A program made the translations under genes and the position numbers. Positions 55,590-64,000 of a DNA stretch of 64,000 nucleotides are shown piece by piece (the stretch's first letter is position 1; each line of letters opens with the position of its first letter). Origin of the DNA: Leifsonia poae (lineage in GTDB: Bacteria > Actinomycetota > Actinomycetes > Actinomycetales > Microbacteriaceae). Where the stretch lies: assembly GCF_027921845.1 (NCBI RefSeq), contig NZ_BSEN01000005.1:1-64000 (forward strand), given 5' to 3'. The notes under the pieces are model-generated. The model had not been told where the DNA came from, ran no database searches, and was given only the letters and a program-made list of their open reading frames with translations.

Positions 55590-56848
55590 GCGTCGGCGCC
55601 GATCGAGGAGCGGGCGCCCTGGCGCCGGTCGGCGGCGGGCCGGCCGTCCTGCCGACGGGCCGCCTTCCCGGTCTCACGGGCGAAGGACAGGACGATGCCG
55701 ATTGCGATCATGGAACTGATCATCGCAGTTCCTCCTGCAGAGATCAGTGGGAGCGGAACTCCGAGCACCGGTATGACGCCGAGCACCACCGCGATGTTCA
55801 CGAACGCCTGGCCGATCAGCCACACCATGATCGCCGCCGTCGTGACGCGTGCGAACGGGTCGTTCGACGCGTGGATGATGCGCAGGAACACGACGGTGAG
55901 GAGCACGAACAGGATCAGCACCACGATCGCGCCGATGAGGCCGAGCTCCTCGCCGATGATGGCGAAGATGAAGTCGGTGTCGGCCGCCGGGAGCCACGAC
56001 CACTTCGAGTGCGAATTGCCCAGCCCGACACCGAAGACGCCGCCGGACGCGAGCGCGTAGAAGCCGTTGTCGATCTGCCAGTTGACGTCGGGGTTGGCGG
56101 TGCTCGCACCACCGAAGAGCGCGGCGATCCGGCCGAGCCGGCTCTTGCTCGACACGGCGACGAGCACCGCGACGATCGCGACCGCCACCGTTCCGAAGGC
56201 GAGATGGCGCAGCTTGACCCCGGCGAAGAACAGCGCGCCCAGCACGATCGCGGCCATGATGACCGTCGTTCCGAGGTCACCGCCGAGGATCACGAGCAGG
56301 ATCGCGCCGCCGCCGATCGGCACGACCGGCACGACGACGTGCTTCCACTGCCCGAGCAGGTCCTTCTTGCGGGCCAGCACCACGCCGAGCCAGACGACGA
56401 GCGCCACCTTGATGGCCTCCGACGGCTGCAGTGTCTGGGAGCCGATCCGGAGCCAGTTGCGGTTGCCGCCGATCTCCACGCCGAGCGGGGTGACCAGCAC
56501 GAGGAGCTGCAGGAAGCACGCGGCGCCGAGAAGGATCCAGATGGACTTCTTCCAGAACCGGCTCGGCAGCCGGGAGACCAGGAACATCAGCGGCAAGCCG
56601 ATGAGCGTGTACGCCCCCTGCGACCAGAAGCGTGAGAAGAAGTTGTCGGTGTCGTTGTGCGACTCCACCGATGACGACGAGAGCACCATCACCAGCCCGA
56701 ACACCACCATGAACAGCGTGATGCCGAGCAGCAGGAAGTAGTTGGCGGACTCGGCCTGCATCGCCCGGCCCAGGGAGATCCTGGCCGTGAGGGCTCCGAT
56801 GCGGGAGGAGGTCCTACTCTCCTCCTGGGTGCGAGGCGGAGTGCTCAT
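55586..56848 (-). CDS. ftsW: Septal peptidoglycan polymerase FtsW
   Basis: A 420-residue SEDS-family glycosyltransferase that polymerises lipid II with FtsI at the septum. It has about ten hydrophobic segments from residue 35. Conserved parts: GGNRNWLRIGSQTLQPSEAIKVALVVWLG (about 124-152; the catalytic Asp of SEDS proteins lies in the later loop, here GGDLGTTVIM about 187), GLGNSHSKWSWLPAADTDFIFAIIGEELGLIGA (about 263-295) and GVPLPLISAGGTAMI (about 365). The ATG at 56848 has GGAGGTGAG upstream and lies 35 nt inside the end of murD. Confidence 0.95.
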   Translation of the reverse strand: MSTPPRTQEESRTSSRIGALTARISLGRAMQAESANYFLLLGITLFMVVFGLVMVLSSSSVESHNDTDNFFSRFWSQGAYTLIGLPLMFLVSRLPSRFWKKSIWILLGAACFLQLLVLVTPLGVEIGGNRNWLRIGSQTLQPSEAIKVALVVWLGVVLARKKDLLGQWKHVVVPVVPIGGGAILLVILGGDLGTTVIMAAIVLGALFFAGVKLRHLAFGTVAVAIVAVLVAVSSKSRLGRIAALFGGASTANPDVNWQIDNGFYALASGGVFGVGLGNSHSKWSWLPAADTDFIFAIIGEELGLIGAIVVLILFVLLTVVFLRIIHASNDPFARVTTAAIMVWLIGQAFVNIAVVLGVIPVLGVPLPLISAGGTAMISSMIAIGIVLSFARETGKAARRQDGRPAADRRQGARSSIGADA

Positions 56849-58355
56849 CCGCCTCACCTCCAAAGAACTCGTTGACGGCCGCCTGGAAACGGCGACCGCG
56901 CTCTGCGTAGTCGGCGAACTGGTCCATCGAGGCCGCAGCCGGCGCCAGGAGAACGGTGTCTCCGGACTGTGCGACCCCGCCGGCCAACTTCACCGCCGTC
57001 GGCATGACCTCATCAGTTTCGTCGGCGTCGACCTCGTACACGGGCAGGCCGGGCGCGTGTCGTGCGAATGCGGAGCGGAGGGCCTCACGGTCGACTCCGA
57101 TGATCACGGCGGCACGCAGCCGGGCGGCGTGGCGCTTCACCAGATCGTCGATGTCGACACCCTTGAGCAGGCCGCCCGCGACCCAGACGACCGACTCGTA
57201 CGCCCGCAGGGAGGCATCCGCCGCGTGCGGGTTCGTCGCCTTGGAGTCGTCCACCCAGCTCACGCCGCTCTCGATGCGCACGAGTTCGATGCGGTGGGCG
57301 TCCAGGCGGAACGCCGTCAGCACATCCCGGATGACCCCCGGGGCGATCCCGTAGGAGCGTGCCAGCGCACTTGCTGCCAGGATGTTCGCCACCACGTGCG
57401 GCGCGGCGAGACCGGCGTCCCGCAGTTCGTCGATGGTGGTGAGCTCGATCGCGCTGGTGAAGCGGTCGTCGAGGAACGCGCGGTCGCAGAGGATGCCGTC
57501 GACGATGCCGAAGTCGCTCGGTCCGGGAACGTCCAGGCCGAAGCTGATGGCGCGTGCGCCCTCGATCACTTCGGCATCGCGGACCATCTGCTCGGTGGCG
57601 GGGTCGGCGCGGTTGTACACGCACGCCACCTGGGTGTTGTCGTAGACCTTGGCCTTCGCCGCGCGGTAGGCGTCCGCCGAGCCGTGCCAGTCGAGGTGGT
57701 CGTCGGCGATGTTCAGGCAGGCCGACGAATACGGCGACAGCTCGCCGCCGCGATTGCGGTTGACCCAGTGCAGCTGGTAGCTGGAGAGTTCGACGACGAG
57801 CACATCGAACCCCTGCGGGTCGCGAATGGCGTCGAGCACCGGGATGCCGATGTTGCCGCAGGGAGCCGCGCGGTAGCCGCCGGCGACGAGCATGGTCGCG
57901 GTGAGCTGCACCGTGGTGGTCTTGCCGTTGGTGCCGGTGACCGCGATCCAGTCGGCCGGGCTGCCGACCTTGTCGCGCAGGCGCCAGGCGAGCTCGATGT
58001 CGCCCCAGACGGCCGTTCCGCGCTGGTCCGCCCAATCGAGCAGCGGATGGTCGTGGTGGAAGCCGGGCGACACCACGATGAGCTCGGGATCGAACGCCGT
58101 CAGCCGTGCCGGCGGAGCGGCGAGGTCGGCCTCTTCGAGGAGTTCGGCGCCGATCACCTCGAGGAGCATCGCGCGCTCGGGATCGGCCTTCGCGGTGACG
58201 ACGAGCACCTCGGCGCCGAGCTCGACGAGGGTGTCGGCGACCGAGAATCCGGTGACGCCGAGACCGTAGACGGCCACCCGGAGCCCCCGCCAGTCCGACC
58301 GCCAGCTGGTCAGACCGGCCAGCCGTTCGTCGATTTCGGTCACGTTGCGAGCCAT
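56814..58355 (-). CDS. murD: UDP-N-acetylmuramoylalanine-D-glutamate ligase
   Basis: Adds D-glutamate to the growing UDP-MurNAc peptide. The protein is 513 residues. Seen: the N-terminal [15 protein letters not shown] (about 28-42), the ATP loop [18 protein letters not shown] (about 136-153), [10 protein letters not shown] (about 188), [12 protein letters not shown] (about 212) and [31 protein letters not shown] (about 362-392). The ATG at 58355 lies 16 nt inside mraY and its 3' end overlaps ftsW, so it is tightly coupled on both sides. The somewhat larger size than E. coli MurD comes from short insertions. Confidence 0.95.
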   Translation of the reverse strand: MARNVTEIDERLAGLTSWRSDWRGLRVAVYGLGVTGFSVADTLVELGAEVLVVTAKADPERAMLLEVIGAELLEEADLAAPPARLTAFDPELIVVSPGFHHDHPLLDWADQRGTAVWGDIELAWRLRDKVGSPADWIAVTGTNGKTTTVQLTATMLVAGGYRAAPCGNIGIPVLDAIRDPQGFDVLVVELSSYQLHWVNRNRGGELSPYSSACLNIADDHLDWHGSADAYRAAKAKVYDNTQVACVYNRADPATEQMVRDAEVIEGARAISFGLDVPGPSDFGIVDGILCDRAFLDDRFTSAIELTTIDELRDAGLAAPHVVANILAASALARSYGIAPGVIRDVLTAFRLDAHRIELVRIESGVSWVDDSKATNPHAADASLRAYESVVWVAGGLLKGVDIDDLVKRHAARLRAAVIIGVDREALRSAFARHAPGLPVYEVDADETDEVMPTAVKLAGGVAQSGDTVLLAPAAASMDQFADYAERGRRFQAAVNEFFGGEADEHSASHPGGE

Positions 58356-59452
58356 TCGAGATAGAAGCTGCCGACGCCGGCGGCGACGAGCAGTCCGCCG
58401 ATGATCCAGAACCGCACGACCACGGTGACCTCCGCCCATCCCTTCAGTTCGAAGTGATGGTGGATCGGGCTCATCAGGAAGATACGTTTACCTCTGGTGA
58501 GCTTGAAGTACGCGCGCTGCACGATGACCGAGCCGGCCTCGATGACGAACAGTCCGCCGATGAGCACCAGGAGGAGCTCGGTGCGGCTGAGGATCGCCAG
58601 GGCGGCGACCGCCCCGCCGAGGGCCAGCGAACCGGTGTCACCGAGGAAGATCTGCGCGGGCGACGTGTTCCACCAGAGGAAGCCGACGACGGCTCCGACG
58701 ATCGCCGTGGCGACGATCGCGAGGTCGAACGGATCGCGCACGTCGTAGCATTTCTCGACGTTCGCCGGATCGAGCTTGAGGTTGGAGCACGACTGGATCG
58801 ACTGCCAGAACCCGATGATGATGTAGGCGCCGATGGCGAGGATGGACGCGCCGGAGGCGAGACCGTCGAGGCCGTCCGTCACGTTCACGCCGTTCGACGT
58901 CGCGGCGACGATGAAGTTGATCCAGATCAGGTAGAGCCCGTAGCCGACGATGACGCCGATCGCACCGAACTTCGTGATCGACATGAAGTCGATCGGCAGA
59001 TCGCGGATCAGCGAGACGCTCATCGTCGCCGGCGTGTAGCCGTTGCCGTTCGGGAACATGATCGCCAGGAACGCCCAGACCGTGGCGACGATCACCTGGC
59101 CGGCGACCTTGGCCCAGCCGGTGAGACCGAGGCTGCGTTCACGGCGGGTCTTGAGGAAGTCGTCGATGAATCCGACGATCCCGAGCCCCACCATGAGGAA
59201 GAGGACGAGCAGCGCAGAGACCGAGGTCTCGTCGCCGGTCAGCAGCAACGCCACGAAGTAGCCGAACAGCGTACCGAGGATGACGACGATGCCGCCCATC
59301 GTGGCGGTGCCGCGCTTGGCGTGGTGGCTCTGGGGTCCGTCGTCGCGGATGAACTGCCCCCACTGCAGCCTGCGGAAGAGCCGGATGAAGACCGGGGTGA
59401 GGAACAGCGTGAACGCCATCGACAGTGCACCGGACGTCAGCAGAGCTCTCAC
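58340..59452 (-). CDS. mraY: Phospho-MurNAc-pentapeptide translocase MraY
   Basis: Transfers phospho-MurNAc-pentapeptide to undecaprenyl phosphate, making lipid I. The 370-residue protein has about ten membrane segments. The catalytic Asp pair is in GFIDDFLK (about 94-101) and the signatures [15 protein letters not shown] (about 188-202; third Asp), [11 protein letters not shown] and the HHH motif [12 protein letters not shown] (about 329-340) are present. The GTG start overlaps the murF stop (GTGA). Extracytoplasmic loops are slightly long compared with E. coli (about 360 residues). Confidence 0.97.
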   Translation of the reverse strand: MRALLTSGALSMAFTLFLTPVFIRLFRRLQWGQFIRDDGPQSHHAKRGTATMGGIVVILGTLFGYFVALLLTGDETSVSALLVLFLMVGLGIVGFIDDFLKTRRERSLGLTGWAKVAGQVIVATVWAFLAIMFPNGNGYTPATMSVSLIRDLPIDFMSITKFGAIGVIVGYGLYLIWINFIVAATSNGVNVTDGLDGLASGASILAIGAYIIIGFWQSIQSCSNLKLDPANVEKCYDVRDPFDLAIVATAIVGAVVGFLWWNTSPAQIFLGDTGSLALGGAVAALAILSRTELLLVLIGGLFVIEAGSVIVQRAYFKLTRGKRIFLMSPIHHHFELKGWAEVTVVVRFWIIGGLLVAAGVGSFYLEWLAT

Positions 59453-60861
59453 GAGAACAATTCTCCCAGTCGATCACCCAGAAACCGCAGGCCGGCCGAG
59501 TTCGAAGATTTCACGAGCACCGTATCCCCCGCGACCAGGGCGGTCTCAAGGTGTTCGAAGGCGTCGTCCGGCGTGTCGAAGTAGAGCGACTCGCCGTCCC
59601 ACGACCCCTCGTTGATGGTCGAGATGTGCATCCGGCGGGCGGCGGGGCCCACCACGATGAGCTGGTCGATGCCGAGACGGACGGCGAGCAGGCCGATCCG
59701 GTCGTGCTCCTTCCCCGAGAACTCGCCGAGCTCGCTCATCTCGCCCAGCACGGCCACCGTGCGACCGCCCGGCTCGGCGATCTGCGCGAGCGTCTTCAAC
59801 GCCGCGGCCATCGAGTCGGGGCTGGCGTTGTAGGCGTCGTTGATGACGGTGACGCCACGGGCTCCGCCCAGCACCTCCATGCGCCAGCGCTCGGCGCGCT
59901 GCACGGTCTGCAGGGCCGCCACGATGTCGTCGATGCCGACGTCGAGTGTGTGGGCGGCCGCCGCGGCCGCGAGGGCGTTCATGACGTGATGCTCGCCCAG
60001 AACACGGAAGCGCACGGCGCGCTTCTCGCCGTTCGGGAGGTGGAGGGTGAAGCTCGTGCCCGCCGCGCTCGAGACCACGTCGGTGGCACGCACCTCGGCC
60101 CGCTCGTCGAGGCCGAACCAGAGCACCCGGGCGACCGTCTTGTCGGCCATCGAGGCGACCCGGGGATCGTCGAGGTTGAGCACGGCCACGTCGGTGTCGA
60201 GCAGGTCGCTGACCATCTCGGTCTTCGCTGCAAGCGTCGCCTCGATGCCGCCGAACTCGCCGGCGTGGGCGAGGCCCACCTTGAGCACCACACCGATGTC
60301 GGGCCGGGCCATGCGCACAAGGCGCGCGATCTCGCCGATGCCGCTCGCGCCCATCTCGGCGACGAGGAACTGGGTGTCGTCGGTCACCTCGAGCATCGTC
60401 ACAGGGGCGCCGACCTCATTGTTGAACGAGGCGCGCGCGGCGATGGTCGGACCGACCTGCTCCAGGATGGCGCGCAGCAGGTTCTTGGTCGTCGTCTTGC
60501 CGTTCGATCCGGTCACGCCGACGATGCGCAGGGTGCCGGCCGCGCGCACGCGCGCGATCACCTCGGTCGCAAGATCGCCCAAGGCAGCGACGGTGTCGTC
60601 GACGAGCAACTGCGGAGCCGCGACGTCCAGCACATGGTCGACGACGATGAGGGCGGCGCCGGCCTCCACGGCCTGGGGCACGAACAGGTGGCCGTCGGTG
60701 ACCTCACCCGGCTTGGCGAAGAAGAGCGTGCCCGGCACGACCTCGCGTGAATCCGTGGTCGAGAGCCCGTCGACGATGGTCTCGGGGGTGACGCCGGTGC
60801 CGTCGAGCACCAGACGACCCCGCGTGGCCGCGGCGATGTCGGCCAGGGTCATCGCGATCAT
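59449..60861 (-). CDS. murF: UDP-MurNAc-tripeptide-D-alanyl-D-alanine ligase
   Basis: Adds the D-Ala-D-Ala dipeptide, completing the cytoplasmic pentapeptide. The protein is 470 residues. Seen: ATP loop [20 protein letters not shown] (about 112-131), [26 protein letters not shown] (about 165-190), [10 protein letters not shown] (about 194) and [16 protein letters not shown] (about 333-348). The ATG at 60861 shares one base with the murE stop (TGATG); an internal ATG 9 nt later is the alternative. It overlaps mraY by 4 nt. Confidence 0.96.
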   Translation of the reverse strand: MIAMTLADIAAATRGRLVLDGTGVTPETIVDGLSTTDSREVVPGTLFFAKPGEVTDGHLFVPQAVEAGAALIVVDHVLDVAAPQLLVDDTVAALGDLATEVIARVRAAGTLRIVGVTGSNGKTTTKNLLRAILEQVGPTIAARASFNNEVGAPVTMLEVTDDTQFLVAEMGASGIGEIARLVRMARPDIGVVLKVGLAHAGEFGGIEATLAAKTEMVSDLLDTDVAVLNLDDPRVASMADKTVARVLWFGLDERAEVRATDVVSSAAGTSFTLHLPNGEKRAVRFRVLGEHHVMNALAAAAAAHTLDVGIDDIVAALQTVQRAERWRMEVLGGARGVTVINDAYNASPDSMAAALKTLAQIAEPGGRTVAVLGEMSELGEFSGKEHDRIGLLAVRLGIDQLIVVGPAARRMHISTINEGSWDGESLYFDTPDDAFEHLETALVAGDTVLVKSSNSAGLRFLGDRLGELFS

Positions 60862-62414
60862 CAGAGCCACCCGGCCTCTCGCAGAGCGAGCTTGGCGTCG
60901 TCGCGTGCCGAATACGGGATGCGCTGACCGGCAACTTCTTGGTAATCCTCGTGGCCGGGACCGGCGTAGAGCACGATGTCGCCCTCGTCGGCCAGAGACA
61001 GCGCCTTGCGGAACGCCGCGCGGGGGTCGGCGACCTCGTAGAGCTCGAGCTCGGGCACGGCCCCGCGGGCGCCGGCGAGCAGCGTCGCACGGATGGCCGC
61101 CGGGTCCTCCCAGCGCGGGTGGAAGTCGGTGATCACCACAGCATCCGAGCCACGCGCGGCGATGGCGCCCATGTCGTTGCGCTTGGTGGTGTCCCGGTCG
61201 CCGTCGGCGCCGAAGACCATCACGATCTTGCCGTCGGTGACCTTGCGCAGCGCGCCGAGGGTCGAGAGGAAGGCGTCGGGGCTGTGGCCGTAGTCGATGA
61301 ACACGACGGGACCGCGGTCGCCCGAGATGCGCTCCGCGCGGCCGGGGATGAAGGCGTCGATGCCGCCGTCGCGTTCCAGAGCCGCGCCGATGGCGTCGAG
61401 ATCGTAGCCGGACTCCACCAGCATGACGATCGCCAGCGCGGCGTTCGCGGCCATGTACGAGCCGAGCAGCGGGACCTGCGTCTGCAGCATCCGGCCGTCG
61501 GGGCCCTCGAGGACGAAGGCCGTGTGGTCGACCGTCTCCTCGGTCACCGACATCGTCCACTCGGCGTCGCCGCCGGCCGAGGTCGAGAGCGTGGTGACCG
61601 GGATGCGCGACTGCTCGACGAGCGAGCGCCCCCAGTCGGAGTCGACGGTGACGACGCCGCGCCGGGCACGGTCGGGCTGGAACAGCTCGAGCTTCGCCTC
61701 GAAGTAGTCGCTCATCGACTCGTAGTCGTCGAGGTGGTCGTGGCTCAGGTTGGTGAAGCCGACGACGTCGAACACGATGCCGTCGACCCGGTGGCGGCTG
61801 AGCGCCTGCGCCGAGACCTCGATGGCGACGGCCCGCACGGCGGCCTCGCGCATCCGGGCGAGCAGGGCGTGCAGCTCGCTGGCCTCGGGGGTGGTGAGCT
61901 TGCTGGTGATGGCGGTCTCGCCGATCCGCCGCTCGGCCGTCGAGCTGAGGCCGGAGACCACGCCGAGCTGCCCGAGGATGGCATTGAGCAGGTAGACGAC
62001 GCTGGTCTTGCCGTTCGTGCCTGTGACGCCGAACAGGGTGGCCGAGTTCTCGTCGGTCCGGAAGATCCAGGCGGCGACCGCGCCGAGGGCCGCGCGGGCG
62101 TCCGAGGTCACGATCACCGGGAGTCCCGACGCGGCGGCGAGCTCTGCGCCCTCCTCGTCGGTGAGTACTGCCACCGCTCCGGCCTCGGCGGCCGCGGTCG
62201 CGAAGCTCGCGCCGTGCGCGTTGCGGCCGGGCACCCCCACGTAGAGGTCGCCGGGTTCGACGGCCGAGGTCGCGAGCGCGACACCGGTCACCTCCACGGC
62301 GTCGAGGTCGCCTCGATAGTCCAGCCCGAACTCCGCCACCAACTGTGCGAGCGGTCGGGCGACGGGATGCTCGGGGCGCAGAGAAGAGGGCGCCGGTCCT
62401 GTCACGGGGCTCAC
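60861..62414 (-). CDS. murE: UDP-MurNAc-dipeptide diamino-acid ligase, unusual specificity motif
   Basis: Adds the third-position amino acid of the stem peptide. The protein is 517 residues with ATP loop [18 protein letters not shown] (about 129-146), SKLTTPEASELHALL (about 170), NLSHDHLDDY (about 220) and GADGDRDTTKRNDMGAIAARGSDAVVITD (about 398-426). Where meso-diaminopimelate enzymes have DNPR and lysine enzymes have DNPA-like motifs, this protein reads DFHPRWEDP (about 426-434). This suggests another diamino acid, for example 2,4-diaminobutyrate or ornithine as found in Microbacteriaceae walls. The GTG start is 2 nt after the ftsI stop. Confidence 0.94.
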   Translation of the reverse strand: MSPVTGPAPSSLRPEHPVARPLAQLVAEFGLDYRGDLDAVEVTGVALATSAVEPGDLYVGVPGRNAHGASFATAAAEAGAVAVLTDEEGAELAAASGLPVIVTSDARAALGAVAAWIFRTDENSATLFGVTGTNGKTSVVYLLNAILGQLGVVSGLSSTAERRIGETAITSKLTTPEASELHALLARMREAAVRAVAIEVSAQALSRHRVDGIVFDVVGFTNLSHDHLDDYESMSDYFEAKLELFQPDRARRGVVTVDSDWGRSLVEQSRIPVTTLSTSAGGDAEWTMSVTEETVDHTAFVLEGPDGRMLQTQVPLLGSYMAANAALAIVMLVESGYDLDAIGAALERDGGIDAFIPGRAERISGDRGPVVFIDYGHSPDAFLSTLGALRKVTDGKIVMVFGADGDRDTTKRNDMGAIAARGSDAVVITDFHPRWEDPAAIRATLLAGARGAVPELELYEVADPRAAFRKALSLADEGDIVLYAGPGHEDYQEVAGQRIPYSARDDAKLALREAGWL

Positions 62415-62416
62415 TT

Positions 62417-64000
62417 TCAGTAGTACGGCGGGTAGTCAGCCGGGCTGGTCGTCGAAGGCTTCACCCGGAAGGTCTTCAGCACTTGACTCATGATCGTGTG
62501 GAACAGCGGAGCGGCGGCTGCCGACGAAGTAATGGTAGTCGGGTATCCGAGGTTGACCGAAACGACGTACTGCGGATCGTCCACCGGAGCGACACCCATG
62601 ACGGAGACGTAGTACGACGGCAGGTACCCGCCGTGGCCGTCCGGCTGCTGGGCCGTTCCGGTCTTCGCCGCTACCCGGTAGCCCGGGATCTGCAGCTTGC
62701 TCGCGAGCTCGCCGGACGTGACGACGCTCTCCATCATCCCGAGGGTCGTGTTGGCCGCCGTCGGCGAGACGACCTTGACCGGCGTCGGCTTCGGAACGTC
62801 GGTGACGGTGCCGTCGGGATGCGTGCATCCCTCGACCATCGTGAGCGGGATGCGCGTGCCGTTGTTGGCGAGCGCCTGGTACGCGCCGACCATCTGCATC
62901 TGGGTCGCCGAGACGCCCTGGCCGAACATGGTCGCGTACTTGGTCTGGTCGTCCCAGTCGCTGGCCGGGTGCAGGATGCCGGACGACTGTCCCGGATACG
63001 GCATGCCCGTGTCGCTGCCGATGCCGAACTTCTTGAGGTAGTCGTACCGGGTCTGATCGGTGAGCCTGCTGCCGAGGATCGACATGCCCGTGTTCGACGA
63101 GTTCATCAGCACGCCCGTGAGCGTCAGACGCTCGTCGTCGTGGTAGCCGGAGTCGTGCAGGTCCGCGCCCTGGCCCGACTGGAACCGGTACGGCGCGAGC
63201 ACCTCGCTCGTGGGATTGGCCTTGCCCTGGTCGAGCAGCATGCTGGCGGTGAGGGCCTTGAACGTCGAGCCCGGCTCGTACGGGGTGCTGAACGGCAGCA
63301 GACCCCAGTACCCCGGGGATGTCGCGTCGATGTTGTTGGGGTCGAGTGCGGGCCACTGCGCGACCGCCTTCACCTTGCCGGTCTTCGCCTCGACCACGGT
63401 GACGAAGCCGAACTTAGCGCCGACCGCGCCGACCTGCTGGGCCAGCGTCTGCTCGGCGAACCACTGCAGGTCGCTGTCGACGGTCAGCTTCAGGGTGCCG
63501 CCGTCCTTGGCGGCCTTCTGCACGACCGTGCTGCCCGGGATGGCGACGCCGTCGGCGCCGCGTTGATAGGTCTCCGTGCCGTTCTCGCCGGCGAGACAGG
63601 AGTTCTCGCTGTACTCGAGGCCGCCGTTGCCATTGCTCGAGACGTAGCCGAGCAGGTTGCCGGCGACCGCGCCGTTCGGGTACGTGCGGGAGGCGACCTT
63701 CGTGAAGGTGAGCCAGGGGTATGGGAGCTTGTCCAGCTTGTCGAAGGTGGCGACATCCATGCCCGTCTTCACGAGCGCGTACTTCGACTTGGGGTCGTCT
63801 TTGAGCGCCTTGTCGATCAGGGCGACGACCTTCGCTCCGCCCTGCCCGGTGATGGTGCCGATCTTCCCGGCCGCCGTGACCATCTGGGCGCGTCCGCCGG
63901 CGATCGCGTCGGACGGCGACAGCTGGGCGGTGTAGCGGTAGACCGTCGTGGCCATCACGGTGCCGCTCGCGTCGAGGATGCTCCCCCGCGCGCCCGTCAA
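62417..64000 (-). CDS. ftsI: Septal penicillin-binding protein FtsI (5' end outside window)
   Basis: The C-terminal 527 residues of the septal transpeptidase that cross-links peptidoglycan with FtsW. The three active-site motifs are present: the nucleophile Ser in EPGSTFKALTASM, SSN in MNSSNTGMSILG, and KTG in VAAKTGTAQQPDG. The visible part begins in the pedestal domain (TGARGSILDASGTVMA, the usual RGxIxDxxG motif), so the cytoplasmic tail and membrane anchor lie beyond position 64000. A TTG at the very edge is not the true start. It is the most upstream dcw gene visible. Confidence 0.94.
   Translation of the reverse strand: MTGARGSILDASGTVMATTVYRYTAQLSPSDAIAGGRAQMVTAAGKIGTITGQGGAKVVALIDKALKDDPKSKYALVKTGMDVATFDKLDKLPYPWLTFTKVASRTYPNGAVAGNLLGYVSSNGNGGLEYSENSCLAGENGTETYQRGADGVAIPGSTVVQKAAKDGGTLKLTVDSDLQWFAEQTLAQQVGAVGAKFGFVTVVEAKTGKVKAVAQWPALDPNNIDATSPGYWGLLPFSTPYEPGSTFKALTASMLLDQGKANPTSEVLAPYRFQSGQGADLHDSGYHDDERLTLTGVLMNSSNTGMSILGSRLTDQTRYDYLKKFGIGSDTGMPYPGQSSGILHPASDWDDQTKYATMFGQGVSATQMQMVGAYQALANNGTRIPLTMVEGCTHPDGTVTDVPKPTPVKVVSPTAANTTLGMMESVVTSGELASKLQIPGYRVAAKTGTAQQPDGHGGYLPSYYVSVMGVAPVDDPQYVVSVNLGYPTTITSSAAAAPLFHTIMSQVLKTFRVKPSTTSPADYPPYY

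Noticed and set aside
59449-61560. A 703-codon frame suggesting a MurF with a large N-terminal extension
   Set aside because: The first 230 codons are an alternative reading of murE. MurF starts at 60861, overlapping the murE stop by one base.
63998-64000. TTG at the right edge as the ftsI start
   Set aside because: The protein there begins in the middle of the pedestal domain (TGARGSILD), so the real start lies outside the window.

Overview
The window is high-GC DNA with actinobacterial gene content and order, most likely from the family Microbacteriaceae (Leifsonia-like). Supporting points are the glnE-glnA2-panB / zinc-ribbon-Nif3 neighbourhood shared with other Actinobacteria, the split respiratory cluster (trpD | ctaE-qcrCAB and ctaCDF), DivIVA/Wag31 and SepF next to ftsZ with no ftsA, polyphosphate glucokinase, many GTG/TTG starts, and a MurE whose diamino-acid motif is not the meso-diaminopimelate type, as expected for the B-type cell wall of this family. 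The window is almost entirely ordinary chromosomal housekeeping DNA. I see no prophage, CRISPR array, complete insertion sequence or tRNA.

Layout. 1-316: no supported gene; mixed-composition DNA. 0.3-7.5 kb: nitrogen control (glnE, glnA2), panB, a small SPOR-type protein, map and ppgK. 7.5-10.8 kb: a 33-codon scar of kdpC followed directly by intact kdpD and kdpE, so the potassium pump genes have apparently been lost from this locus and the sensor kept. 10.8-13.3 kb: a small membrane protein, RNase P RNA, a degenerate zinc-ribbon coiled-coil protein and a Nif3 protein. 13.3-19.8 kb: a cytosine/purine-type permease with a 400-residue acidic extension, thyA-folA, a DUF1345 protein, an aspartate aminotransferase and a GNAT acetyltransferase. 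19.85-19.95 kb: a GC hairpin terminator abutting a perfect 64-bp palindrome. 19.9-26.2 kb: pepA, an MFS exporter, a DUF1905 protein and the PEP-dependent dihydroxyacetone kinase genes dhaKLM. 26.2-36.3 kb: trpD, the cytochrome bc1-aa3 genes (ctaE, qcrCAB, ctaCDF), an rRNA methyltransferase and the Fe-S insertion protein ErpA. 36.3-42.9 kb: an M20 peptidase, a DUF3043 protein, an RNase HI fusion, pyrD, nrdR, hisD and a flavin reductase. 43-64 kb: dnaE, rluD-type, lspA, wag31, yggT, sepF, yggS, ftsZ, ftsQ, murC, murG, ftsW, murD, mraY, murF, murE and the 3' part of ftsI, all on the minus strand and mostly overlapping or nearly touching: the division and cell-wall (dcw) cluster.

How the genes work together. 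The bc1 complex (QcrA Rieske, QcrB cytochrome b, QcrC di-haem cytochrome c) and the aa3 oxidase (CtaC, CtaD, CtaE, CtaF) form the actinobacterial supercomplex that needs no soluble cytochrome c. The dcw genes make lipid II (MurC-D-E-F, MraY, MurG), polymerise it at the septum (FtsW/FtsI) and place the ring (FtsZ, SepF, Wag31, FtsQ). ThyA and FolA form the thymidylate cycle.

The most interesting signals are (i) the kdpC remnant, (ii) face-to-face leaderless promoters of map and the SPOR-type gene interlocked in 18 bp, (iii) a recurrent TANNNT-type -10 box placed 6-7 nt before the start codon of about a dozen genes, implying widespread leaderless mRNAs and fixing several start codons, (iv) the 64-bp palindrome, and (v) the altered MurE motif. 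I did not find a wholly new system. Start codons were chosen by ribosome-binding site, -10 spacing and family length, all by eye.
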